Assembly: GCF_012927185.1 (NCBI RefSeq)
Contig: NZ_JABBGB010000003.1
Span: 124,001-188,000, forward strand
Reading direction: 5' to 3'
DNA from: Pseudoflavitalea sp. G-6-1-2
GTDB taxonomy: Bacteria > Bacteroidota > Bacteroidia > Chitinophagales > Chitinophagaceae
Length of the DNA: 64,000 nucleotides
The position numbers and the translations under genes were made by a program. The notes below the pieces were generated by a model that was not told where the DNA came from, made no database searches, and was given only the letters and a program-made list of their open reading frames with translations. Shown in pieces: positions 42,179-50,264 of this stretch (its first letter is position 1; the number at the start of each line of letters is the position of its first letter).

Positions 42179-43420
42179 ATGCAGCAAAACAGGATCAAAC
42201 AATTATTGCACAGCTACAAGTCTGGTGAACTTTCAGCAACAGATCAGTCTGATTGGGACTTGCTGATAGGGTCTGCTGATTTCAGGCAACAGTTGCAGCA
42301 ACTGATGGAAGATGAAATGCTGCAGGTTGAGAAATCGGGTGATGTTGATATGATTCAATGGAAACCTGTACTGGAGCGGATCCTGCAGATAGATCAGCCT
42401 GTACTCTCCGAACCGCCTGTTATAGTTCAACCGCGTATTCGTTCTATGCGCAGATGGATCTGGCCGGCAGCGGCCGCACTGGTGCTGCTGTTTGGCGCTG
42501 CTTATTATCTCTGGACGAAAAATGCTGCTGAAGACCCATCGAAAATAGTAAAGTCGTTGCAGGAGATCGAGGCCGGTAAAGAAGGCGCTGTACTTACACT
42601 TGCAGACGGCAGAAAAGTAGTGCTGGATAGTCTGGCAAATGGTATCATCGCCATGGAAGAGGGTGCTCAGGTAACATTGCAGAACGGCGCCCTGCAATAC
42701 GCACAGATCGGATCTGAGAAAAAAGAACCGCAATACAATATCATGACCACACCTCGCGGAAGGCAATTCAGAATTGTGCTTCCCGATGGAACAGAAGTGT
42801 GGTTGAATGCAGAAAGTTCCATCAGCTTTCCGGTTGAATTCAATGCAACTGAACGGAGGGTGGAAATTACCGGCGAAGCTTTCTTTCATGTGAAAAGCCT
42901 TAACCTGCCTGCATTCAACGGAAGGCCAGCCATTAAAGTTCCTTTTGTAGTGAATGTAAACAGGCAGCTGGATATTGAAGTGCTGGGCACTCAATTCAAT
43001 GTGAATGCATACACAAATGAAAAAGCCATCAAGGCAACATTAACTGAAGGGGTGGTTCGGGTGCGAACACCAGACAGGGCAGGCGAGGTTTCTCAAACCG
43101 CCATGCTGATGCCGGGCCAACTGGCTGCTGTGAATAACGGAAGCAATCAGATTCTGGTACAGGATGCCGATCTGGAAAAAGTAATGGCATGGAGAAACGG
43201 TCTCTTCAATTTTGAAAATGTAAGTCTTGCTGATGCGATGTTTCAGCTGGAACGGTGGTACAATATCGATGTAGAATACGAAAACGGAATTCCTGATATC
43301 TGGTTCTCCGGTAAGATCAGCAGAGAAACCAGTCTCGCAGGACTTCTGAAAATACTGGAAAAAACCGGAGTGCAATTCCGGCTCAACGGAAGAAAACTGA
43401 CTGTGCTCAGGGATCACTAA
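42179..43420 (+). CDS. FecR family anti-sigma factor
   Basis: 413 residues. The cytoplasmic N-terminal helical part (about 1-90) is followed by one transmembrane segment (about 93-111, MRRWIWPAAAALVLLFGAAYYLW), and the periplasmic FecR domain. The family signature is the stretch TPRGRQFRIVLPDGTEVWLNAESSISFPVEFNATERRVEITGEAFFHVKS, then NRQLDIEVLGTQFNVNAY. The C-terminal part resembles the STN-like secretin/TonB short domain (FENVSLADAMFQLERWYNIDVEYENGIPDIWFSGKISRETSLAGLLKILEKTGVQFRLNGRKLTVL). It transmits a signal from the STN domain of the SusC partner to the sigma factor. Confidence 0.94.
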   Translation: MQQNRIKQLLHSYKSGELSATDQSDWDLLIGSADFRQQLQQLMEDEMLQVEKSGDVDMIQWKPVLERILQIDQPVLSEPPVIVQPRIRSMRRWIWPAAAALVLLFGAAYYLWTKNAAEDPSKIVKSLQEIEAGKEGAVLTLADGRKVVLDSLANGIIAMEEGAQVTLQNGALQYAQIGSEKKEPQYNIMTTPRGRQFRIVLPDGTEVWLNAESSISFPVEFNATERRVEITGEAFFHVKSLNLPAFNGRPAIKVPFVVNVNRQLDIEVLGTQFNVNAYTNEKAIKATLTEGVVRVRTPDRAGEVSQTAMLMPGQLAAVNNGSNQILVQDADLEKVMAWRNGLFNFENVSLADAMFQLERWYNIDVEYENGIPDIWFSGKISRETSLAGLLKILEKTGVQFRLNGRKLTVLRDH

Positions 43421-43488
43421 TTGCCTTATCTGCGATCATTAACCATATCTGCGTTTATCACAACCTTTCCTGTAGATCGGCACAAAAA

Positions 43489-43517
43489 AGCCGGAAGTGA
43501 TTGCAACACATCCGGCT
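43489..43517 (+). terminator. Hairpin between fecR and susC
   Basis: AGCCGGA (43489-43495) and TCCGGCT (43511-43517) form a 7-bp stem with a 15-base loop, followed by AAGTTTTG. The run of T is short. It may be a weak terminator or attenuator that separates the constitutive sigma/FecR level from the SusC/D operon, which probably has its own sigma-dependent promoter downstream. Confidence 0.5.
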
Positions 43518-43596
43518 AAGTTTTGAAGTTGATCAGAAAAGAATCCTGTTCATTAATTCTCAACTCCCGCCTGGTTAAGTGCAGGCGGCAAAACTG

Positions 43597-46500
43597 ATGC
43601 AATTTATGCTAAAAACCGCAAACCGGCCACAACCCGGAAAGGCACTGCATTGTAGTGTGCGTAAGGGTTCCCGGCTCCTGACCAAACTACTGCTTGTTAT
43701 GAAGCTGACTATCGTCTTACTCACCACAATGCTCACCTGTGCTTATGCCACCGGACTTTCACAGTCAGTAACTTTTACAGGAAAGGAAGTTCCGCTGAAA
43801 CAGGTATTTGCCGTTATTGAAAATCAAACCGGCTATGTGGTGTTCCTTAACAGGGATATACTGAATGATGCAAAGCCTGTAACCATTGCAGCAAAACAAA
43901 TGCCCCTCGCTGAATTTCTCAGCGCCGTACTGAAAGAACAACCTTTCGATTTTCTGATTGAAGGAAAAACAATTGTGCTTTCTCCCAAAAAAATAATTCC
44001 GCCCGCAATTCTATTGTTCGACCCTCCGGGCAGGGATGTTTCGGGATTTGTGTATGATGCAAAAACAAGTGCACCGATCCGCGGCGTGAACATTTCTGTG
44101 AACGGCACCAATAAAGCCACCCAGTCTGATGAACGGGGGAACTTTATGCTGAAAAATATCGAAGGAGACATATCCATCACGCTCACTTCTATCGGATATG
44201 AAAAACAAATTGTAAAGGTAACGGATAAGAACAGCCGTATTCTGGTTGCACTGAGAATGGCTACCAGCGAACTCGATCAGGCAGTGGTGCAGGCATACGG
44301 CATTACCAGCAAACGTCTTTCAACCGGAAATATAGTAAAGGTTACCGGAGAAGAAATCCGCAGGCAACCTGTGATGAATCCAATGGCGGCATTGCAGGGA
44401 AAAGTGCCGGGGCTGGAGCTTTCCTATCTCACCGGCAATGCCAGCTCTCCCATTAAAATTCAGATACGGGGCCGCAATTCCATCAACAGCAATGTGGTTA
44501 CCGAGCCGCTTTACGTGATCGATGGAATTCCGCAGACTGTGCTTGAGTCGGGCATCATCACAAACAACAGATTTGGAGTATCGCAGGGATATATTCAGAA
44601 TGGGATCTCTTACACACAGGGCCAGAGTCCATTCTTCAATATCAATCCCAAAGACATAGAAAGTATAGAAGTATTGAAAGATGCAGATGCAACGGCCATC
44701 TACGGCTCTCGTGCAGCCAACGGCGTAATATTGATCACTACCAAAAAAGCGCAGGCCGGAAGAACTGCTTTTGATGTGAGCATTCAGCAGGGAGTAGTAA
44801 CTGTTCCCCGCTATCCCCGCATGATGTCGCTAAGGGAATACATCGATATGCGGTACGAAGCGTTCCGCAATGATGGCATCACACCTACGGTAGACAATGC
44901 ACCGGACCTGCTTGTTTGGGATACCACCCGCTCTACCAACTGGATCAGGCAATTGCTACGAACCGGCAACAATACAGATATTGGTGCAACACTTTCCGGT
45001 GGTGATATGCGTACGAGTTTCAGACTGAGTTCGGGGTATACTGAGCAACGGGATCTTAATACCAGAACCGGCGGCAACAAGCGGGGAACGCTTCACCTGA
45101 ATGTGAAACATGCTACCCTGAATCAGAAACTCACCATCAGTCTGATGGCAGCTTATGCTTCTACCAAAGTAGATGCCATCAGTGATCCGGTATCGGGATA
45201 TACCACTGCTCCCAATGCGCCTCCCATCTTCGATGAATCCGGTAAGCTCAACTATAAGGGTTACAACCCCAATCCCAATATCAACAATTTCACGTTCGAT
45301 TATATTCTCAAACCCAATATTCAGAAAACAAATAGTCTTAACAGCAATCTTACCATCAATTATACTTTGTTCAAAGGGCTGATACTTACCGGAAGTTTCA
45401 ACTACCAGAATATGAACAATACCAATGATATTTTTCAACCGGTAGCATCGCAGGATCCTAACTCGTCGCCCAGAGCCATCGCTATTTTCGGCAATACCAA
45501 AAACAGCAACGTTGCTTTTGAACCCCAGATAAACTATACACGCGCCATTTCCAAAGGCAGGCTCTCTGTAATGCTGGCAGGCACTTTGCAAAAAACAAGT
45601 ACCAATACCACAAACATCACCGGGTTAGGTTTTCCCAATGATGATCAGATGAAGAGCATCAGCCTTGCACAGGCGGTAGCAGCTACCAATACACAGTTCG
45701 ATTTCAAATACGCCGCCGTTTTTTCCCGCATCAATTTTAACTGGGATCAGAAATACATCCTGAACCTGCAGATGAGACGCGACGGATCTTCGCGTTTCGC
45801 TCCCGGCAGTCAGTACGGCAACTTCGGATCAATAGGTGCATCGTGGATTGCATCCGAAGAGGAGTGGATGAAAAGAATGCTGCCATCATGGTTCAGCTTC
45901 ATCAAACTGAGAATGAGTTATGGTATCACCGGAAGCGATAATGTAGGCAACTATGAATACCTCGCCCGATACGGAACGCTGCAACAGGGAAGTACCACCA
46001 GAATGTTCCCTTATGGCGATGTGCAACCTTATGTGTCGGTTGTTCCGGTGAACCAGCAATATCGCTGGGAAGAGCTGCGTTCGCTCGATGCGGGGATCAA
46101 TCTTGGCTTTTGGGACGACAGGATCAGTGTAGACTTCACTTACGTACGCAAGCGATCAGGCAATCAGCTTACACAGCTGCCCACACCTTCTTACACCGGC
46201 TTCAATCTGGTGAGGGCCAACTGGGGAGCTACTGTTCAGAATAAGGGCATAGAAGCAGCAATGAGAATAGATGTAATAAAGAAAAAGAACCTGCTCCTTG
46301 CGCTCAATGCCAATATCACCAGAAATACAAACAAGCTCATCGCTTATCCCGGACTCGAAAATTCTCCTTTTGCCAACAGGCTGAAACTGGGAACCTCGCT
46401 GAATATGCAGTATGTAAAACGGGTAACTGGTGTTGATCCTCTTACCGGCGAAATCAGTTTTGAAGACTACAATAAAGATGGTGTTATCACTACCAATACA

Positions 46501-47004
46501 AATGTTTTTCCGGGTACAGGAAATGATGATAACTATGTGGGCTACGATGTGAGTCCGGATTTCTTTGGAGGATTTGGTGCTGATCTCACCTGGAAGAATT
46601 TCGGCCTGTCCATGCAGTTCAATTACTCCAAACAGCTGTCCCCGCCAGTAGGCACCGGCCTCAGTATTGGAAGAATGGCCAATCTGATTCTGCCGGATGA
46701 TCTGCTGACCAATCACTGGCGTAAACCCGGCGATATTTCCCGATATCCCAAATTCACCACCATCGGCGACAACAGGGGAGCCGAGTATGTGAGCAGTTCC
46801 TATCTCCGGCTGAATGCTGTTCAGATCAGTTACGCCATGCCGGAAAAACTCACGAAGAAGGCTGGTCTGAAGGGCTGCAATTTTTCATTGAACATATCCA
46901 ACCTCTTTACCATAACAAGTTATGGAGCCGATCCTTCCGTTCTTTCAGGATCATTCAATCCTATTCCCAGAATAATAGTTGGAAGAATAAACTTCACATT
47001 GTAA
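43597..47004 (+). CDS. SusC/RagA family TonB-dependent outer-membrane protein with STN domain
   Basis: 1135 residues from ATG 43597 (MQFMLKTANRP); a GTG six codons upstream is also possible. The N-terminal extension has a basic stretch and then a signal core (MKLTIVLLTTMLTCAYATGLSQ). The STN domain covers about residues 65-130 (VPLKQVFAVIENQTGYVVFLNRDIL), then a carboxypeptidase D-like regulatory domain (GRDVSGFVYDAKTSAPIRGVNISVNGT), the plug (VNPMAALQGKVPGLELS-like, GQIRG, IDGIPQTVLESG, KDIESIEVLKDADATAIYGSRAANGVILITTKK) and a long barrel ending with GRINFTL. The STN domain means that it signals to FecR. The substrate is unknown. Confidence 0.95.
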   Translation: MQFMLKTANRPQPGKALHCSVRKGSRLLTKLLLVMKLTIVLLTTMLTCAYATGLSQSVTFTGKEVPLKQVFAVIENQTGYVVFLNRDILNDAKPVTIAAKQMPLAEFLSAVLKEQPFDFLIEGKTIVLSPKKIIPPAILLFDPPGRDVSGFVYDAKTSAPIRGVNISVNGTNKATQSDERGNFMLKNIEGDISITLTSIGYEKQIVKVTDKNSRILVALRMATSELDQAVVQAYGITSKRLSTGNIVKVTGEEIRRQPVMNPMAALQGKVPGLELSYLTGNASSPIKIQIRGRNSINSNVVTEPLYVIDGIPQTVLESGIITNNRFGVSQGYIQNGISYTQGQSPFFNINPKDIESIEVLKDADATAIYGSRAANGVILITTKKAQAGRTAFDVSIQQGVVTVPRYPRMMSLREYIDMRYEAFRNDGITPTVDNAPDLLVWDTTRSTNWIRQLLRTGNNTDIGATLSGGDMRTSFRLSSGYTEQRDLNTRTGGNKRGTLHLNVKHATLNQKLTISLMAAYASTKVDAISDPVSGYTTAPNAPPIFDESGKLNYKGYNPNPNINNFTFDYILKPNIQKTNSLNSNLTINYTLFKGLILTGSFNYQNMNNTNDIFQPVASQDPNSSPRAIAIFGNTKNSNVAFEPQINYTRAISKGRLSVMLAGTLQKTSTNTTNITGLGFPNDDQMKSISLAQAVAATNTQFDFKYAAVFSRINFNWDQKYILNLQMRRDGSSRFAPGSQYGNFGSIGASWIASEEEWMKRMLPSWFSFIKLRMSYGITGSDNVGNYEYLARYGTLQQGSTTRMFPYGDVQPYVSVVPVNQQYRWEELRSLDAGINLGFWDDRISVDFTYVRKRSGNQLTQLPTPSYTGFNLVRANWGATVQNKGIEAAMRIDVIKKKNLLLALNANITRNTNKLIAYPGLENSPFANRLKLGTSLNMQYVKRVTGVDPLTGEISFEDYNKDGVITTNTNVFPGTGNDDNYVGYDVSPDFFGGFGADLTWKNFGLSMQFNYSKQLSPPVGTGLSIGRMANLILPDDLLTNHWRKPGDISRYPKFTTIGDNRGAEYVSSSYLRLNAVQISYAMPEKLTKKAGLKGCNFSLNISNLFTITSYGADPSVLSGSFNPIPRIIVGRINFTL

Positions 47005-47015
47005 ACAAGAGCAAT

Positions 47016-48509
47016 ATGCGCAACACCAATCAAAATATATGCTTCACTGCCATTTGCGTACTGCTTGCAGTAATGATGGCTTCCTGCAAAAAATTGGTCA
47101 CTGTAGACGATCCGGTCGACACCATCACTGCAGACAAGATGTTCAGAACTGAACCACAGGCCGAAGGAGCGCTCGCAGGCATCTACTATGAAATGATCAA
47201 TGGCACCGGTACAAATACAACCGGCAATAATATGTTCCTGAATTCTTTTGCATCGGGGCTTTCAACCTATGCAGGCGGACTTTCCGCCGATGAGTTCAAT
47301 GTGAGCTCAGTAAGTGTGCCTGCCTATGCATTAGCTTCCAACAAGCTCACATTGCTGAACAGCAGTCTTTCAGGCAGCATCTGGAGTTCAGCCTATAAAG
47401 CCATCTATGATGCCAACTCGGTTATCGAAGGTATTGCAGGCGCCAGGAACTCTTTAATCAGAGACAGTGTAAAGAAACAATACACTGCCGAAGCAAAATT
47501 CCTCCGCGCATTTTCTTATTTCTATCTGGTGAACTTCTTTGGTGACCTGCCAATCACATTAACGGTAGATTTCAATCAGGTGATCAATATCAGAAGGTCT
47601 CCCGTTGCGGCTGTGTATGCTCAGATACTGAGAGATCTGGAAGATGCAGAACGCGACCTGCCTGATGATTATGCCGCAGGGAAAAACGCAAGGATACGGG
47701 CCAATAAATGGGTAGCAAAGGCAATGCTGGCAAAAGTGTATCTGTATATGAACAATCATGCACAGGCAGCTGCCAAAGCATCGGAGATCATTGCAGAGAC
47801 AAGCCTCTTCGGTCTCGAACCATTGAACAGAGTATTTCTCGCAGACAGCAAAGAAGCCATCTTTCAGTTTCAGCAAACCAATCAGACAAGCATTGTCAAA
47901 AATGCTACCGCAGCCGGTGCTTTCTTTATTCCCATTAATCCGTTTAAAGATAATGCCAGCGTATGGCTCACGGATCAACTGATCAGTGCGTTTGAGCCGG
48001 GTGATCAGCGATGGGAAGTGTGGGCAGACAGCACCATGCAAACCAGCAGCGGACTGAATATGAAAGTTTGGTATCCTGCCAAATATAAAACGGGCAGGCA
48101 TAACGGAGTAGCAAAAGCGCCTTCTCCTGAATTCAGCATGGTGCTGAGATTGGCAGAGATCTATCTCATCAGGGCTGAGGCAAGAGTAAACGGTGCAGAT
48201 GGCGGACCAGCAAACGCCATTGCAGATCTCAATGCCATCCGGTTCAGAACAGGCTTGCCGGATTATCCGCTTTCGCTCGGCGTAAATGAAATTAAAGATG
48301 CAGTGGCGCATGAACGACAGATCGAATTGTTTGCAGAATGGGGTAACCGCTGGTTCGATCTCAAACGCAATAGCAATGCCAGCGCTGTACTGAGCAATAT
48401 GCCGTCCAAGCAACCATGGGAAGGCGATTATCAATTGCTGTATCCCATACCTGTGCGGGAGATCGAAGCCAACACGAATATTCTTCAAAACACCGGCTAT
48501 ATCAGATAG
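47016..48509 (+). CDS. RagB/SusD family nutrient-binding lipoprotein
   Basis: 497 residues. The N-terminal signal with lipobox is CVLLAVMMASCKK, with Cys at about 24. SusD family landmarks follow: DKMFRTEPQAEGALAGIYYEMI, AEAKFLRAFSYFYLVNFFGDLPIT and VAKAMLAKVYLYMNNHAQAAAKASEII (TPR-like), RLAEIYLIRAEARVN with NAIADLNAIRFRTGLPDYP, HERQIELFAEWGNRWFDLKR and the C-terminal PIPVREIEANTNILQN. It sits on the cell surface as a lid for the SusC channel encoded 11 bases upstream. Which nutrient it binds is not visible. Confidence 0.95.
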   Translation: MRNTNQNICFTAICVLLAVMMASCKKLVTVDDPVDTITADKMFRTEPQAEGALAGIYYEMINGTGTNTTGNNMFLNSFASGLSTYAGGLSADEFNVSSVSVPAYALASNKLTLLNSSLSGSIWSSAYKAIYDANSVIEGIAGARNSLIRDSVKKQYTAEAKFLRAFSYFYLVNFFGDLPITLTVDFNQVINIRRSPVAAVYAQILRDLEDAERDLPDDYAAGKNARIRANKWVAKAMLAKVYLYMNNHAQAAAKASEIIAETSLFGLEPLNRVFLADSKEAIFQFQQTNQTSIVKNATAAGAFFIPINPFKDNASVWLTDQLISAFEPGDQRWEVWADSTMQTSSGLNMKVWYPAKYKTGRHNGVAKAPSPEFSMVLRLAEIYLIRAEARVNGADGGPANAIADLNAIRFRTGLPDYPLSLGVNEIKDAVAHERQIELFAEWGNRWFDLKRNSNASAVLSNMPSKQPWEGDYQLLYPIPVREIEANTNILQNTGYIR

Positions 48510-48541
48510 CCGGAAAGCATTTCATCATTCAAATGATTCTA

Positions 48542-49303
48542 ATGAAACGTATCATAATTGCAGCAATGCTGATCATGCTGGTTACCGCATGTAAAAAAGA
48601 GGAAGTGGTCCGTCCGGGTTCGGCTTCTCTCATGATCTTCCATGGTGTTGCAGGAGGCAATACTTTACATACCGTTTACTCAACAACTGCTCCTGCGGAA
48701 TTCAGTACCACCAACAAAATTGTTTATGGCAGCTTCAGTCCCGGTTCAAATCTTCAAAGCGTGATTGCCGGAAGTTCGCCGCTGGCGCTTTACCATTCGC
48801 CGGATACCCTGCCGAAAAGCGCACCTCTTTTCAAGCTCAATCTCGATCTGCAGACAGGTTCAATGCAGAGCCTTTTTCTGGCCGGTACTCCCGAAGCTCC
48901 TGAATATGCATTGGTAAAAGATGAGCCGCTGTTCTTCCAGGGTGGGGACAGTGCAATGGGCATCCGGTTCGTGAATCTGATGCCAGACAAAATTCCGGTG
49001 AGCATCAATCTGCAGTCGGCATCGCCCGGCTCAGAAGTAGCCGAACTTCCCTACAAAGGAGCAACAGCCTTCAAAAAATATGACGTGAAGATGGATATCG
49101 CTGATTATGTTTTCGAATTCCGGGATGTAGCCACTGGCACACTTATTCAGAAGATCACCACTGAAAAGATTGCCAATAATGGTAAGCTAACGCCCAATGC
49201 ATGGATCTATAAAAATTTTGCATTCGCATTGGTGGGAAAGATGGGGGCAACCGGAGCGCTTGCTCCTAAAGTGGTAAGGATCCCCTATGCGCGTGTGTTT
49301 TAA
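48542..49303 (+). CDS. Lipoprotein, DUF4397-like
   Basis: 253 residues from ATG 48542 (MKRIIIAAMLIMLVTACKKEE), a clear lipoprotein signal with LVTAC lipobox; the upstream frame overlaps the SusD gene. The mature part consists of two repeats of a beta-rich module. Each starts with an ASLMIFHGVAGG- or GIRFVNLMPDKIPVSINL-like strand, followed by VYGSFSPGSNLQSVIAG- and ATAFKKYDVKMDIADYVFEFRD-type strands, as in DUF4397 proteins. These are commonly found with SusC/D genes. It may be another surface lipoprotein of the uptake complex; its precise role is unknown. Confidence 0.7.
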   Translation: MKRIIIAAMLIMLVTACKKEEVVRPGSASLMIFHGVAGGNTLHTVYSTTAPAEFSTTNKIVYGSFSPGSNLQSVIAGSSPLALYHSPDTLPKSAPLFKLNLDLQTGSMQSLFLAGTPEAPEYALVKDEPLFFQGGDSAMGIRFVNLMPDKIPVSINLQSASPGSEVAELPYKGATAFKKYDVKMDIADYVFEFRDVATGTLIQKITTEKIANNGKLTPNAWIYKNFAFALVGKMGATGALAPKVVRIPYARVF

Positions 49304-49322
49304 TTATTGTACAAAGAAGTAA

Positions 49323-50252
49323 ATGAATGGTATGAGCATATTAAAAATCGAAAATCTTTCTCACAGATACAGTACTTCCTGGGCAATCAGGGATATCAAC
49401 CTCGAAATAAACCAGACCGGAGTGATAGGTTTGCTTGGTTCTAACGGAGCCGGCAAGTCGACCACCATGAACATCATCTGTGGTGTACTCAATCAAAGTG
49501 AAGGGAATGTATTCATCGATGGATTGGATACAAGAATTCAGCCGGAGGCAGCGAAAACAAGGCTTGGCTTTCTTCCGCAAAATCCGCCGGTTTACACTGA
49601 TCTTACCGTAGATGAATACCTTGTGTATTGCGCAGAACTCCGGTTGATCGGCGATCGCAGTATCAAAAGCGCTGTTGAAGAAGCAAAGGAAAGATGCCAG
49701 ATCACGCATTTCGGCAGCAGGCTGATCAAAAATCTGTCGGGAGGATATCGTCAGCGTGTAGGAATTGCACAGGCCATCATCCACAAACCCAGGCTGGTAG
49801 TGATGGACGAACCAACCAATGGCCTCGACCCCAATCAACTCATAGAGGTAAGAAAACTGATCAGAGAAATTGCGCAGAACAGTACTGTGTTACTTTCTTC
49901 TCATGTAATGAGCGAAATTCATCTGCTCTGTCGCGAAGTGGTGATGATCGAAGGAGGCCGTATCATTTTCTCCGACACCATGGAAGCATTCAACAATTAC
50001 ATGCAGGCCAGCAGTATTGTGATGAGTATGGAAAATCCACCTTCCATCGCTGAGCTGGAAGCCATCAAAGGCAGTACCAAAGCCGAGTTTCTTACCGATA
50101 AAAAAATTCGTTTATACTTCAACGGTGATCAGGAGATCACCGAAAGGATCATCGCGGCCAGCATGGAAAACGGATGGCATCTGCGCGAGATAAACTTCGA
50201 AAAAGGACTGCTTGAAGATGTGTTCAGGCAGCTATCTACTCAATCCTACTAA
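49323..50252 (+). CDS. GldA-like ABC transporter ATP-binding protein
   Basis: 309 residues; M4 is a possible alternative start. Walker A is GSNGAGKST at about 41-49, Q-loop LGFLPQNPPVYTDLTVDEY, signature LSGGYRQRVGIAQAI, Walker B LVVMDEPTNGLDPNQ and switch histidine LSSHVMSEIHLL. The order with the GldF-GldG-like gene resembles the gliding-associated GldA-GldFG transporter of Bacteroidota. GldA, GldF and GldG are required for gliding in some species but not in others, and related sets occur in species that do not glide. It starts 19 bases after the lipoprotein gene and lies 12 bases before the permease gene. Confidence 0.85.
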   Translation: MNGMSILKIENLSHRYSTSWAIRDINLEINQTGVIGLLGSNGAGKSTTMNIICGVLNQSEGNVFIDGLDTRIQPEAAKTRLGFLPQNPPVYTDLTVDEYLVYCAELRLIGDRSIKSAVEEAKERCQITHFGSRLIKNLSGGYRQRVGIAQAIIHKPRLVVMDEPTNGLDPNQLIEVRKLIREIAQNSTVLLSSHVMSEIHLLCREVVMIEGGRIIFSDTMEAFNNYMQASSIVMSMENPPSIAELEAIKGSTKAEFLTDKKIRLYFNGDQEITERIIAASMENGWHLREINFEKGLLEDVFRQLSTQSY

Positions 50253-50264
50253 AAATACTGACAT

